A stretch of DNA of 62,541 nucleotides. It comes from Candidatus Bipolaricaulota bacterium. GTDB taxonomy: Bacteria; Bipolaricaulota; Bipolaricaulia; RBG-16-55-9. The position numbers were made by a program, and so were the translations under genes. Within the stretch, counting starts at the first letter, position 1. Each line of letters begins with the position of its first letter. This document shows, piece by piece, positions 16,518 through 26,043 of the stretch. Location: contig JAHEOA010000014.1 in NCBI GenBank assembly GCA_018609825.1, positions 1 through 62,541 on the forward strand. Reading direction: 5' to 3'. The notes beneath the pieces were generated by a model. That model worked only from the letters and a program-made list of their open reading frames with translations, made no database searches and was not told where the DNA came from.

Positions 16518-17813
16518 TCAGTCCTCCTTCGATGCGGGTTGCTCGGGGTCATCCAAGCCGAACAGGTCGGCGATCTCGTCTGGGCGGAGTCCGTGGCCGT
16601 TGCCGGCCCATTGCTTGATCCGAACGGTCGGCTGATGGAGCAGCTTGTTCATCAGGCGACGGGTAAGCTGTTCGACGAGCGCCTCTTGGTCGGGATCGTC
16701 CAGTTGCAGGCGTCGCAGCGTCGATTCGAGCTCCTCGGCGCGGATCGCCTCGGCGCGGTGCCGGAGCGCGCCGATGAGGGAGGCGGCGTCGCGTTCCTTC
16801 ATCCAGCCGGCGAATTGTTCCACCTCCTGAGCGATCATCCGCTCGATCGGTTCGATCGCGGCCTGGCGCCGTTTGCGGTGGGCCTGGACGACGTCGCGGA
16901 GGTCGTCGACGTTGTGCAGCTCCACGCCCGACAGGGCGTCCACCTTGGGGTCCACGTCGCGAGGCAAAGCCAGGTCGACGACCACCAACGGTGACGCCCG
17001 ATCGTCCAAGGCATTTGCGAGGTCCGCGCGCTGCAGCAGCGTCTCCGAGGCGCCGCTGGCGCTGATCACCAGGTCGACGCCCTCGAGGGCGCTCCTCAGC
17101 TCCGCCAGCGTGAAGAAGCGAGCGCCGTAGCTGTCGACGAGCGAAGCGGCTCGCTCGCGGTGGCGATTGGCGATGCGCATCTCGCCGATCCCGTGGTCGC
17201 GCAGGCGCCGCGCGGCAAGCGTGGCGATGTGGCCGGCGCCGACGACGAGCGCGGCCTTGTCCGCGAGCGACTCCAGACGCGCTGCCGCGCGATCGACGCC
17301 GATGGAGGCCATGGAGACGGGATGTCGGCTGATGTCGGTCTCCGTGCGGGCGCGCTTGCCCAGATGGATTGCCCGCTGGACGAGTTGATGGAGGACGGGA
17401 CCGATCGTGTGGCGATCTTCGGCGCTCGCCTTGGCTCGCTTGAGTTGGTGGAGAATCTGGGCCTCGCCGAGGGCGAGCGAATCCAGCCCCGCTGCCACGC
17501 GGCAGAGATGGTCAACGGCCCCTCGGCCCGAGCGCGTGTAGCTGACGGCGTCCAGCGCCCGTCGATCGGCCCCGCTCCGGGAACTGAGCTGATCGAGCAA
17601 CTCCGACCGAATCGCCCCGGGCGCATCGTCAACGACCCCGTAGCACTCGACGCGATGGCAGGTGGCCAAGAGGACGGCCTCGTGCCAGCCCCAAGGCGGA
17701 GGCGCCGCCGTGGACGGGTCGTCGCCCGACGTGGCCAGGGCGCGCATGAGGCGCTCGCGAGCCTCGACCGAGTCGCTCCGGTGATTGATGCCCCAGACGA
17801 AGATCGATTCCAT
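16518..17813 (-). CDS. hemA: Glutamyl-tRNA reductase HemA
   Basis: The 431-residue protein reduces glutamyl-tRNA to glutamate-1-semialdehyde, the first step of C5 tetrapyrrole synthesis. The catalytic Cys52 lies in LLATCHRVECYG (family consensus STCNRTE). SLALGEAQILHQLK and the NADPH site VVGAGHIATLAARRL are clear, as is VDLALPRDVDP. The C-terminal dimerisation helices follow. hemB, hemC, hemL and hemE are not nearby. It opens the hemA-chdC-cpfC operon. Confidence 0.96.
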   Translation of the reverse strand: MESIFVWGINHRSDSVEARERLMRALATSGDDPSTAAPPPWGWHEAVLLATCHRVECYGVVDDAPGAIRSELLDQLSSRSGADRRALDAVSYTRSGRGAVDHLCRVAAGLDSLALGEAQILHQLKRAKASAEDRHTIGPVLHQLVQRAIHLGKRARTETDISRHPVSMASIGVDRAAARLESLADKAALVVGAGHIATLAARRLRDHGIGEMRIANRHRERAASLVDSYGARFFTLAELRSALEGVDLVISASGASETLLQRADLANALDDRASPLVVVDLALPRDVDPKVDALSGVELHNVDDLRDVVQAHRKRRQAAIEPIERMIAQEVEQFAGWMKERDAASLIGALRHRAEAIRAEELESTLRRLQLDDPDQEALVEQLTRRLMNKLLHQPTVRIKQWAGNGHGLRPDEIADLFGLDDPEQPASKED

Positions 17814-17859
17814 GGCGCGGACAGGCTTGATTCGGGGGTTCGACTCGACAGTCGAAAAC

Positions 17860-17888
17860 AGACTAGCAAGTCAACCGGGGGCGTGCAA
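17860..17888 (-). promoter_or_regulatory. Probable promoter of the heme operon
   Basis: On the minus strand TTGCAC (17888-17883) is followed after 17 bases by TAGTCT (17865-17860). The -10 box is moderate. A transcript would begin about 40 bases before the hemA ATG. Confidence 0.4.
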
Positions 17889-17937
17889 TTCCATTACAAG
17901 GGCCGGCCGACGGACGGCGGGCATGCCGGCCCGGCGC

Positions 17938-20610
17938 TCAAGCGCTGGGCGGCGAAGCTTCGGGCGAGTCCATCTCCTCCTGCATCTGGCGATACATGCG
18001 TTGGAGGAACGCCTGGCGGTCCTCGGCTTTGACGAGGTCGCTCTTGCCCTGCATCACGATGTGGAACGCGAACGGGCTCGGGTGCGTGCTGATGCGGCCG
18101 GCGATCTCGATCTCGCCCTGTCGGATCTCGTCCAGAATCTGTTCGGCGTGGGTGACGTCCATGGCGTCCTCCATGACCTCGCGGTAGGCCTCGCGCAGCA
18201 CGGGGAAGCGCTCGTCCATCGCCTCGACCGCGCTCTGCAGGATCATGGCTTTGACCTGCTGGCGTCCCACGGACTTCTGGCGCCCCTTGTAGCGCTTCAG
18301 GATCATCAGCGATCGCGTCGCACAGTGGCGGAAGCGACGCCGAAGAATCTCGCTGTCGTTGAGCGAATCCTTCAGGGCGGTGCGCAGGTCGCGTTCGCGA
18401 AGGAGTTCAAACGCGCTCATCACCCGCACGTGGCCCTCGTAGGCGACGTAGAAGCCGTGGTCGGTGATGCCGACCTCCACGTCCTTGTCCTCGCGGCGGG
18501 CGATCAGCCAGGCGATGGCCCGACTGAGCGCGTCGTTCACCCGGCGGCCGAAGAGCGAATGGAAGATGACCCAGGTCTTGACGGGGCTCTTGTAGCGATC
18601 GGGCTGGAGCTCCTCCTCGTAGTACTCGACGAGGATTTTCCCGCGATGCGGGATCTCGGCGTAGCGGTGCTGCTCGGCGCAGTAGTTGTAAAAGGACTGG
18701 ACGCCGCGTTCGTCCAGACTGAGCTGCTCGCGCAGATACGCCTGGATCTCGTCGGCCGACTCCCCTTGCTGGAACCGCTCGGCGATATCCTTGCGGATGC
18801 GCTGAATGTCGCAGGCGAGGCCGAAGCTGAGCGGCAGCATCTCGGAGAACCACGACGGCACGGTCGGCGTCTTGCCGCCGGCGGGGTTCACTTGAGCCGT
18901 CATGCCGCGGGCGTAGTTGAACTTGTAGACGTCGCCGCCCAGGACGAAGATGTCGCCCTTGCGCAGCATCTCCAAGAACGACTCTTCGATGCTTCCAATC
19001 GCCCGATCGCCGATCTTGACGGTGACGTAGGATTCGTCGGGAATCGTGCCGATGTTGGTCATGTACAGCACGCGGGCCAGTCGGCCGCGCTTGCCGATCA
19101 GCTGCTTCTCCCGATCGTAGAAGATCTTCGCGTAGACGCGGCGGTCTTCGAGCGAGGCGTACTCGCCGGCGAGATACTCCAGCACGCTCTCGAAGTCCGC
19201 CCACGTGAGCGTGTGATAGGGGTAGCTGCGGGTAACGAGCTCATAGAGGTCGTCCGTGCCGACCCGCCCGTCCATGAGGATCCCGAAGACCTGCTGGGCC
19301 AGCACGTCGAGGCAGTTCATCGGAAAATGGAGCTCGTCCAGTTGGTGCTCCAGTGCGCTCTTCATCATGACCGAGCATTCCACGAGTTCGTCGCGGTCGG
19401 TCACGATGATGCGGCCCATGACGGTGTCGTGAAGCCGGTGGCCGCTGCGGCCGATCCGTTGGAGGGCCCTCGCGACGCTCTTGGGCGAGTTGAGCAGCAC
19501 GACGAGGCCGATGTGCCCGATGTCGATGCCGAGCTCCAGCGACGTCGAGGAGACGACCGCTTTCAGATCGCCCTCCTTGAGGCGCTGTTCAATCTCGTGG
19601 CGATGGTCACGAGAGAGCGAGCCGTGGTGCGCGCCGATCCGGCCCTCGAAGCGCGGATAGCGGTCCTTCAGGATGTGGACGATCCGCTCGGTGGCGGAGC
19701 GCGTGTTGGTGAACACCAGCGTCGTGCGGTGGTCGTCGACGAGCCGGGCCAGGGCGTCGTAGAGGTTGGCGTTCAACTCGACCGCCGAGGTCTGGATGAA
19801 GTCGTCCACGGGGCTCAGAACTTGGAGATCGAGCGGCTTTTCAAAACGGGCGTCGACGATGGCGCAGTCGCGCCACGGGTCCTCCTCGTCGTCCAGTTCG
19901 CCCAGCGCCGAGCCGTAGCGCTGGCCGACGAGGAACTTGGCGACCTCTTCAAGGGGACTGATCGTCGCGGAGAGCCCAATCCGGGTGACGTCTTTGCCGA
20001 TCTTATCCACCAGGCGCTCCATCGACAGGGAGAGATGGACGCCGCGCTTGTTCTCGGCCAGCGCATGGACCTCGTCGACGATGGTCCAGCGCAGGTGCTG
20101 ATAATAGTCGGCGAACTGAGGCGAGGTCAGCGTGATGGCGAACGACTCCGGGGTCGTAATGAAGATGTGCGGGGCTCGATCGCGCATGCGCTGCTTGTCG
20201 TAGTTGGAGGTGTCGCCCGTCCGGAGGCCGACGCGGATCCCCAATTCGCGTTCGGCGACCTCGGCAATCCCGTCGAGCGGCTCTTGGAGGTTGCGCTCGA
20301 TGTCGTTGCCCAGGGCTTTCAGGGGCGAGATGTAGACGCAGTAGATGCCGTTCTCCAGGTTCCCCTCCTCGGCAAGGTGGGTCAGCTCGCTGATGATGGA
20401 GGTGAACGCGGCCAGCGTCTTTCCGCTGCCCGTGGGCGCCGAGATCAGGCAGTTCCGGCCGTCATGGATGTTCGGGACGGCGTAGCGCTGCGGCGGGCTG
20501 AACGAGCCGAACTGATCTCGGAACCACCGGCGCACCCAGGGGTGGAGCAGCTCGTAAAGCGCGTCGTCATCGTAGGGTTCGGTCTGATAGTGGAGCATCG
20601 GCCCCACCAT
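17938..20610 (-). CDS. lhr: Large DEAD/H-box ATP-dependent helicase, Lhr family
   Basis: This is an 890-residue SF2 helicase. Motif I is APTGSGKTLAAF, motif II VDEVHALAENKRG (DEVH), motif III GLSATISP and motif VI QRIGRSGHRLHD. Together with its long C-terminal region and length this matches the Lhr-Core/large-helicase-related group common in archaea and some bacteria, implicated in DNA repair and RNA:DNA unwinding. ATG at 20610 lacks a clear ribosome site; the ATG at 20598 follows GGTGGGG and may be the true start. It is downstream of DUF2227 and rlpA, 9 bases after the latter. Confidence 0.9.
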   Translation of the reverse strand: MVGPMLHYQTEPYDDDALYELLHPWVRRWFRDQFGSFSPPQRYAVPNIHDGRNCLISAPTGSGKTLAAFTSIISELTHLAEEGNLENGIYCVYISPLKALGNDIERNLQEPLDGIAEVAERELGIRVGLRTGDTSNYDKQRMRDRAPHIFITTPESFAITLTSPQFADYYQHLRWTIVDEVHALAENKRGVHLSLSMERLVDKIGKDVTRIGLSATISPLEEVAKFLVGQRYGSALGELDDEEDPWRDCAIVDARFEKPLDLQVLSPVDDFIQTSAVELNANLYDALARLVDDHRTTLVFTNTRSATERIVHILKDRYPRFEGRIGAHHGSLSRDHRHEIEQRLKEGDLKAVVSSTSLELGIDIGHIGLVVLLNSPKSVARALQRIGRSGHRLHDTVMGRIIVTDRDELVECSVMMKSALEHQLDELHFPMNCLDVLAQQVFGILMDGRVGTDDLYELVTRSYPYHTLTWADFESVLEYLAGEYASLEDRRVYAKIFYDREKQLIGKRGRLARVLYMTNIGTIPDESYVTVKIGDRAIGSIEESFLEMLRKGDIFVLGGDVYKFNYARGMTAQVNPAGGKTPTVPSWFSEMLPLSFGLACDIQRIRKDIAERFQQGESADEIQAYLREQLSLDERGVQSFYNYCAEQHRYAEIPHRGKILVEYYEEELQPDRYKSPVKTWVIFHSLFGRRVNDALSRAIAWLIARREDKDVEVGITDHGFYVAYEGHVRVMSAFELLRERDLRTALKDSLNDSEILRRRFRHCATRSLMILKRYKGRQKSVGRQQVKAMILQSAVEAMDERFPVLREAYREVMEDAMDVTHAEQILDEIRQGEIEIAGRISTHPSPFAFHIVMQGKSDLVKAEDRQAFLQRMYRQMQEEMDSPEASPPSA

Positions 20611-20619
20611 CGTAGAGAG

Positions 20620-21000
20620 CTATGTCTCAGATGGCCAGCGGAGGATCTTCAACCCAACCCTTGCGGTCCCGGTGTCGATGATCTCCAGTTCTTGAGCGGC
20701 CCGCTTGGAGAGGTCGATGATCCGGCCGGGAATGAACGGCCCGCGGTCGGTGATGCGGACGACGACGCTGTTGCCGGACGCCAGATCGACGACTTGGACG
20801 ACCGTGCCGAAGGGCAGCGACTTATGAGCTGCCGTCATCTCGTGCATGTCGTAGATCTCGCCGCTGGAGGTCCGTTGGCCGTGGAAAGCCGGGCCGTACC
20901 AGGACGCGATCCCGATCTGGTCGTAGTCCCAAGCCTGGGACATGCCGACGGCCACCAGTGCGACGAGCGCGACGGCGATGAGGGTCTCTTTGGTCAACAT
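20620..21000 (-). CDS. rlpA: RlpA-like double-psi beta-barrel protein
   Basis: The 126-residue protein has a signal segment (MLTKETLIAVALVALVAVG) and then one RlpA-type double-psi beta-barrel: GIASWYGPAFHGQRTSSGE, AAHKSLPFGTVVQV, VVVRITDRGPFIPGRIIDLS. RlpA proteins of gamma-proteobacteria are lytic transglycosylases acting on denuded septal peptidoglycan. The conserved His (AFHGQ) and Asp (DRGPF) are present. It lacks the SPOR domain and has no lipobox, so it is a minimal secreted form. The DUF2227-like gene is 5 bases upstream. Confidence 0.92.
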   Translation of the reverse strand: MLTKETLIAVALVALVAVGMSQAWDYDQIGIASWYGPAFHGQRTSSGEIYDMHEMTAAHKSLPFGTVVQVVDLASGNSVVVRITDRGPFIPGRIIDLSKRAAQELEIIDTGTARVGLKILRWPSET

Positions 21001-21005
21001 GGAGA

Positions 21006-21464
21006 TCAGCGCATGGCGCTTACCAGGCGATCAAGCCCGACGTGGAGGACGTTCGGCACGTACAGCCCAGCCAGCAGAACCCCGATCGCCTGTGGCGTGA
21101 CCCGCGCCGGCGCCGTTGCTGGCAGGGTCAAGCCGATGTGGCTGAGCCCGACCGCCGTCAGGCCGAAGACGATCGCCAGATACGCCAGCCGCGTCAACGG
21201 GCCGAAGACGAGGTCATGGCTCGCCCGTCGATGCTTGAACGCGCGCGCGTACGGGCCCCAGATGAAGCCGAGCGGGCCCCAGCGCCTGCGCGCGCTGTTG
21301 GCTTTCAGGTCGAGATCGGGGCTCAGCCAGAGACTGGAAAAGACGTAAGCGCCGGCGAAGGTCGCGATCTGAGCCGTTGTTAACAGCTCCCCGTAGATCG
21401 CCCCGCCGACCAGGACCGGCAGGGCGACCATCTCCGTGCGGCGGTGCGTCGTTCCGGACGGCAT
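21006..21464 (-). CDS. DUF2227-like membrane protein with metal-binding-type residues
   Basis: From the ATG at 21464 the protein is 152 residues, starting MPSGTTHRR, with WLSPDLDL and FKHRRASHDL: His and Asp clusters typical of DUF2227/YdjM-like integral membrane proteins predicted to bind metal. Three to four hydrophobic segments are visible. A longer start at 21560 would run into the groES promoter region and is rejected. No Shine-Dalgarno is present. It is the first gene of the leftward rlpA-lhr operon. Function unknown. Confidence 0.75.
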   Translation of the reverse strand: MPSGTTHRRTEMVALPVLVGGAIYGELLTTAQIATFAGAYVFSSLWLSPDLDLKANSARRRWGPLGFIWGPYARAFKHRRASHDLVFGPLTRLAYLAIVFGLTAVGLSHIGLTLPATAPARVTPQAIGVLLAGLYVPNVLHVGLDRLVSAMR

Positions 21465-21532
21465 AGTCACACGCCATCGTAACGTCGCGATGGCCCAATG
21501 ACCGGGACATTCGTCCATCGCCCAGCCGACGC

Positions 21533-21561
21533 TTGACGTCGGGTGACCCCTCTTGTACAAT
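21533..21561 (+). promoter_or_regulatory. groESL promoter
   Basis: TTGACG (21533-21538) and TACAAT (21556-21561) are spaced by exactly 17 bases, a near-consensus sigma-70/sigma-A promoter. The CIRCE operator begins 3 bases after the -10 box, so HrcA binding would block initiation. Confidence 0.9.
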
Positions 21562-21563
21562 CC

Positions 21564-21590
21564 TTAGCAGTCATCTCCGATGAGTGCTAA
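21564..21590 (+). promoter_or_regulatory. CIRCE operator (HrcA binding site)
   Basis: TTAGCAGTC, 9 spacer bases, then GAGTGCTAA: the classical inverted repeat TTAGCACTC-N9-GAGTGCTAA with one mismatch in the left arm. It overlaps the predicted transcription start of groESL. This predicts heat-shock control by HrcA, whose gene is not in the window. Confidence 0.95.
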
Positions 21591-21625
21591 TCACACCACT
21601 GACGACACACACGAAGGGAGGACCC

Positions 21626-21910
21626 ATGGCGGACAAGCTGAAGCTCAAGCCACTCGCGGATCGTGTCCTGCTCCAGGAAGTCGAGGAGGACGAAGAGGAG
21701 CAGGGCGGCATCGTGCTGCCCGAGGAAGCGCGCTCCGATCAGAATCTCCTGCGCGCCGAAGTGATCGCGGTCGGCACCGACCAGGACGAGATCGAGGTCA
21801 GCGAAGGCGATACCGTCCTGATCGATAGCTTTGCCGGCCGGAAGTTCGAGGCCGACGGCGCGGACTATCGCATCGTCAAGGCCGAGGACATCCTCGCGAT
21901 TGCCGAGTAA
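21626..21910 (+). CDS. groES: Co-chaperonin GroES (Cpn10)
   Basis: The 94-residue protein has KPLADRVLLQEVEEDEEEQGGIVLP with the mobile loop, DTVLIDSFAGRKFEADG and the C-terminal IVKAEDILAI. It caps the GroEL folding chamber. The ATG at 21626 is fixed by GGGAGG 5 bases upstream; an earlier in-frame start at 21584 would lie inside the CIRCE element. groEL follows after 35 bases. Confidence 0.98.
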   Translation: MADKLKLKPLADRVLLQEVEEDEEEQGGIVLPEEARSDQNLLRAEVIAVGTDQDEIEVSEGDTVLIDSFAGRKFEADGADYRIVKAEDILAIAE

Positions 21911-21945
21911 GCTGAACCTGCGTAATCCAGCACAAGGAGGATCCT

Positions 21946-23598
<1,653 letters not shown>

Positions 23599-23649
23599 GC
23601 CAGCCGTCGTTCCGCCCGACGACGCCGACCAAGCGCATGACCGATCGAA

Positions 23650-23678
23650 CCCCTGCGGCCTCGCGCCGCAGGGGTTTT
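23650..23678 (+). terminator. Intrinsic terminator of groESL
   Basis: CCCCTGCGGC, loop CTCGC, GCCGCAGGGG and then TTTT: a perfect 10-bp GC-rich stem followed by a T run, 51 bases after the groEL stop. Confidence 0.93.
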
Positions 23679-23703
23679 CCATTGTCGGCGCAAGGCCTAG
23701 AAT
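23675..23703 (+). promoter_or_regulatory. Weak promoter candidate for the patatin gene
   Basis: TAGAAT (23698-23703) lies 28 bases before the ATG; TTTTCC is 17 bases upstream of it but is a poor -35 box. Only the -10 is persuasive. Confidence 0.3.
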
Positions 23704-23730
23704 GCCGGACCGGATGATGGGGGAGGCGTT

Positions 23731-24597
23731 ATGGAACAGCCGACGGTTGGATTGGCTCTGGGCGGCGGCGGTGCGCGCGGCTACGCGCACATCGGCGTGC
23801 TGCGCGTCCTGCAGCGCCACGAGATTCCCGTCGGTGCGGTGGCCGGCACGAGCATGGGGGCCGTCGTGGGCGCTGCCTTTGCTGCCGGCATCGATCTCGG
23901 CCGCCTGCAGAACCTCTTGAAGGAACTGAACCTCAACCGGCTGCTGCACTTCCCCAGGCGATCGTTGCGCCGTCTGATCACCAACACCGCCACGGACGTC
24001 TTCACCGGTCAGCGCGACTGGCGCCGCGCGGAGCTGCCGACGACGCAGACGCTCATCGAGTTCTTCCGGCTGTTCAGTCGGCACCTGACCTTCGAGGAGC
24101 TCGGCATCCCGCTGGCGGTGGTCACCACCGACATCGACACGGGCGAGCGCGTCGTCCTGAATGAGGGCCCCATCGATCGAGCGCTGGCGGCCACGGTCTC
24201 GCTTCCGGGGATCCACTACCCGGTGCAATGGGGAGACCGCTACCTCGTCGACGGCGGGCTCGTCGACAATCTGCCCGTCTCTGCCGCCGCAGGCCTCGGT
24301 GCCGAGCGCGTGCTGGCCGTGGACGTCGAGGCGCCGCTCAAGGACGACCCGGCACTGACGAGCATGGACGTGCTCTTGCGTGCCGAGAAGATCCTGTTGC
24401 GCGAACTGAACCGGCTGCGCTTGGAACGCGACCGCGCGCGCCTGGGCGATCGACTCGCCGTGATCCATCCGCCCGCGATCAATGTCGACACGCTCGATCT
24501 CGACGAGGTCGACGGGCCGGTCCAGTCAGGGGCGGACGAGGCCGAGCGGCGGCTCGCCTCGATCCGCGCCCTGCTGAACGCGCCGCCGGTTGCGTGA
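23731..24597 (+). CDS. Patatin-like phospholipase/esterase (NTE/RssA type)
   Basis: The 288-residue protein has the patatin set: oxyanion-hole glycines in LGGGGARGYAH, nucleophile Ser41 in GTSMG, and the catalytic Asp174 in DGGLVDNLPV. Ser-Asp dyad hydrolases of this type deacylate phospholipids or lysophospholipids. There is no signal peptide and no cyclic-nucleotide domain, so it is a short cytosolic or peripheral form. GGGGGAGG precedes the ATG. It converges on the LTD gene with 21 bases between stops. Confidence 0.92.
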   Translation: MEQPTVGLALGGGGARGYAHIGVLRVLQRHEIPVGAVAGTSMGAVVGAAFAAGIDLGRLQNLLKELNLNRLLHFPRRSLRRLITNTATDVFTGQRDWRRAELPTTQTLIEFFRLFSRHLTFEELGIPLAVVTTDIDTGERVVLNEGPIDRALAATVSLPGIHYPVQWGDRYLVDGGLVDNLPVSAAAGLGAERVLAVDVEAPLKDDPALTSMDVLLRAEKILLRELNRLRLERDRARLGDRLAVIHPPAINVDTLDLDEVDGPVQSGADEAERRLASIRALLNAPPVA

Positions 24598-24618
24598 GTG
24601 GCTTGGGGAGCTGGCCGA

Positions 24619-25272
24619 TCAGTTCGTGTTCTTCTGCGAGTTTTCGGACTTGGGCGTCCCGTTGATGCGATTCCCGCCCGCGTCGGTGCCGTTGCGGATG
24701 ACGCCGTCGTTGGAGCCCCAGTTGCCGTCGTCGCCATCGGCCTCCGGGTCGATGCGCTCCATGGAGGCGTACGGGACCTCGCCGTCGCTCGCGGCCCCGG
24801 CGGGCCACTCGCTGCCGTCGGGGTTGACCTCGTCAACGACGTCGCCCTCGCCGTCGCGCAGCACCAGCGTCTCGCCGTCGTTGCTGAGCGCTCCCGTGTA
24901 GATGGCGTCGGCGTCCACGTCGCCGATCGCGTCGTCGGCCGTGCGCTCCCACAGGAAAAACCCGTCCGCGGGGATCGTCGAATCTCGGACCTCCTTGGTG
25001 TTCGACTCCGCCTCGCCGTCGAACCGCAGGACCGTCTCGCCGTCGTTCCACTCCAGCGTGTAGCCCGACAGGTCAATCTCTTGGGAAGAATTGTTGCGAA
25101 GCTCGATCCATTCGTCGGCCGAGTTGGCCACCGTGCCTGCCCAGGCGACCTCGTTGATCACCACGTCCGGGCCGCCGAACTGTGCCTGCGGCGTCGGTTG
25201 CATGCTCGAGCTGGCCGGCCAGACCACCGCCAATCCCACGACGAGCGCCGCCATAAGGAGATTTGCCTTCAT
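24619..25272 (-). CDS. Secreted lamin-tail domain (LTD) protein
   Basis: From the ATG at 25272 (AAGGAGG just upstream) the protein is 217 residues with a signal peptide (LLMAALVVGLAVVWPASS). The LTD Ig-like fold is shown by DVVINEVAWAGT, DEWIELRNNSS, IDLSGYTLEW and LVLRDGEGDVVD. The C-terminal tail is Asp/Gly/Asn-rich and acidic (RIDPEADGDDGNWGSNDG). LTD domains in bacteria are found on secreted nucleases and surface proteins; this one carries no enzyme domain. It is the second LTD protein of the window, after the SNase-PKD-LTD protein. Confidence 0.88.
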   Translation of the reverse strand: MKANLLMAALVVGLAVVWPASSSMQPTPQAQFGGPDVVINEVAWAGTVANSADEWIELRNNSSQEIDLSGYTLEWNDGETVLRFDGEAESNTKEVRDSTIPADGFFLWERTADDAIGDVDADAIYTGALSNDGETLVLRDGEGDVVDEVNPDGSEWPAGAASDGEVPYASMERIDPEADGDDGNWGSNDGVIRNGTDAGGNRINGTPKSENSQKNTN

Positions 25273-25316
25273 GGGTGCCTCCTTACGTGTTTGGGTTGTA
25301 TGGACACACACGTCCT

Positions 25317-25345
25317 TTCCTAACACATCATAGAACGAAGGTCAA
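25317..25345 (-). promoter_or_regulatory. Candidate promoter for the LTD protein gene
   Basis: On the minus strand TTGACC (25345-25340) and TAGGAA (25322-25317) are 17 bases apart. A TATGAT also lies between them, so the -10 choice is uncertain. Confidence 0.35.
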
Positions 25346-25351
25346 GACGGA

Positions 25352-25380
25352 AACGACTCCCAGAAACACAACGAGTCGTT
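25352..25380 (-). terminator. Hairpin downstream of rimI
   Basis: AACGACTC and GAGTCGTT form a perfect 8-bp stem around a 13-base loop, 32 bases past the rimI stop on the minus strand, followed by TTCCGTCTT. A second small GC hairpin precedes it. Moderately convincing as a terminator. Confidence 0.45.
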
Positions 25381-25412
25381 CCCGACAGTCGGGGCGGCTG
25401 CTCCGCTGAGAG

Positions 25413-25943
25413 TCAGAACGGGCGGACCATGAGATAGGCGTCGTCGCCGTTCTGGTAGTAGCGCGGCAGGCGCTCGGCGATCTGGAAGCCGTAACGTTCG
25501 TAGAGACGAAGCGCGGAGGCGTTATCCGTGCGCACCTCCAATTCGGCGCAGGTGGCGTCCATGCGGCGCAGGTGATCCAGGGCCGCCCGTAGCAGCGCGC
25601 TGCCGACCCCCTTGCTGCGGTGGTTGGGGTCGACGGCGATGTTCATGATGTGGCCGGTGTGTTCTTCGAGGTCCGTCGGGACGCCCATCCAGGCGCGGGT
25701 GCGTTTCTCCAACCGCGCAAACAGCGTCGGAATCCGAATCCCGGCAATGACGTAGCCGACGACGTCGTCCGTCCACTGGTTGACCAGGAACCCGGCCTCG
25801 CCGACGTGGCCCTTGAGCACCGACGGCGGCCACGGGGTGGGAAACGACGCGCTCTCGATCTGCATCACGCGCGGCAGATCGGCCTCCTCGGCCGGGCGGA
25901 TATGGGCTTCGTGCTGACCTCGTCGGCGGACTCCCGTGGCCAT
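25413..25943 (-). CDS. rimI: GNAT acetyltransferase, RimI-like
   Basis: From the ATG at 25943 the protein is 176 residues. IRPAEEADLPRVMQIESASF, the acetyl-CoA loop VDPNHRSKGVGSALL (R/Q-x-x-G-x-G/A) and LEVRTDNASALRLYERYGF fit ribosomal-protein-alanine acetyltransferases. It carries an unusual insertion (FARLEKRTRAWMGVPTDL) before the core strand. TATAAT at 25961-25956 lies 12 bases before this ATG, so the mRNA would be almost leaderless. The target protein cannot be confirmed from sequence. tsaB/tsaD, frequent partners, are not adjacent. Confidence 0.8.
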   Translation of the reverse strand: MATGVRRRGQHEAHIRPAEEADLPRVMQIESASFPTPWPPSVLKGHVGEAGFLVNQWTDDVVGYVIAGIRIPTLFARLEKRTRAWMGVPTDLEEHTGHIMNIAVDPNHRSKGVGSALLRAALDHLRRMDATCAELEVRTDNASALRLYERYGFQIAERLPRYYQNGDDAYLMVRPF

Positions 25944-25955
25944 ACGCTCGCCGCG

Positions 25956-25961
25956 ATTATA
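25956..25961 (-). promoter_or_regulatory. -10 box for rimI
   Basis: A perfect TATAAT on the minus strand lies 12 bases before the rimI ATG. No good -35 was found 16-18 bases upstream, so only the -10 is claimed. Confidence 0.4.
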
Positions 25962-25997
25962 ACAGAGCCAACGCCGGGTCCACGAACGGCTTTGCGC

Positions 25998-26026
25998 TTG
26001 ACGGACAGGGGCGTGTGCGCTACAAT
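25998..26026 (+). promoter_or_regulatory. hpf promoter
   Basis: TTGACG (25998-26003) and TACAAT (26021-26026) with a 17-base spacer, identical in both boxes to the groESL promoter. The predicted transcription start lies only about 10 bases before the hpf ATG. Confidence 0.85.
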
Positions 26027-26043
26027 CTTTGCCCGTTGCCGTC

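Noticed and set aside
17785..21348. A 1187-codon open frame on the plus strand
   Set aside because: It runs antisense to hemA, lhr, rlpA and the DUF2227-like gene, has Arg/His/Asp/Val-rich low-complexity translation, and is a codon-bias shadow in GC-rich DNA.
25981..26040. Longer starts for hpf and rimI
   Set aside because: The upstream in-frame codons overlap the divergent promoter boxes and add non-family residues.
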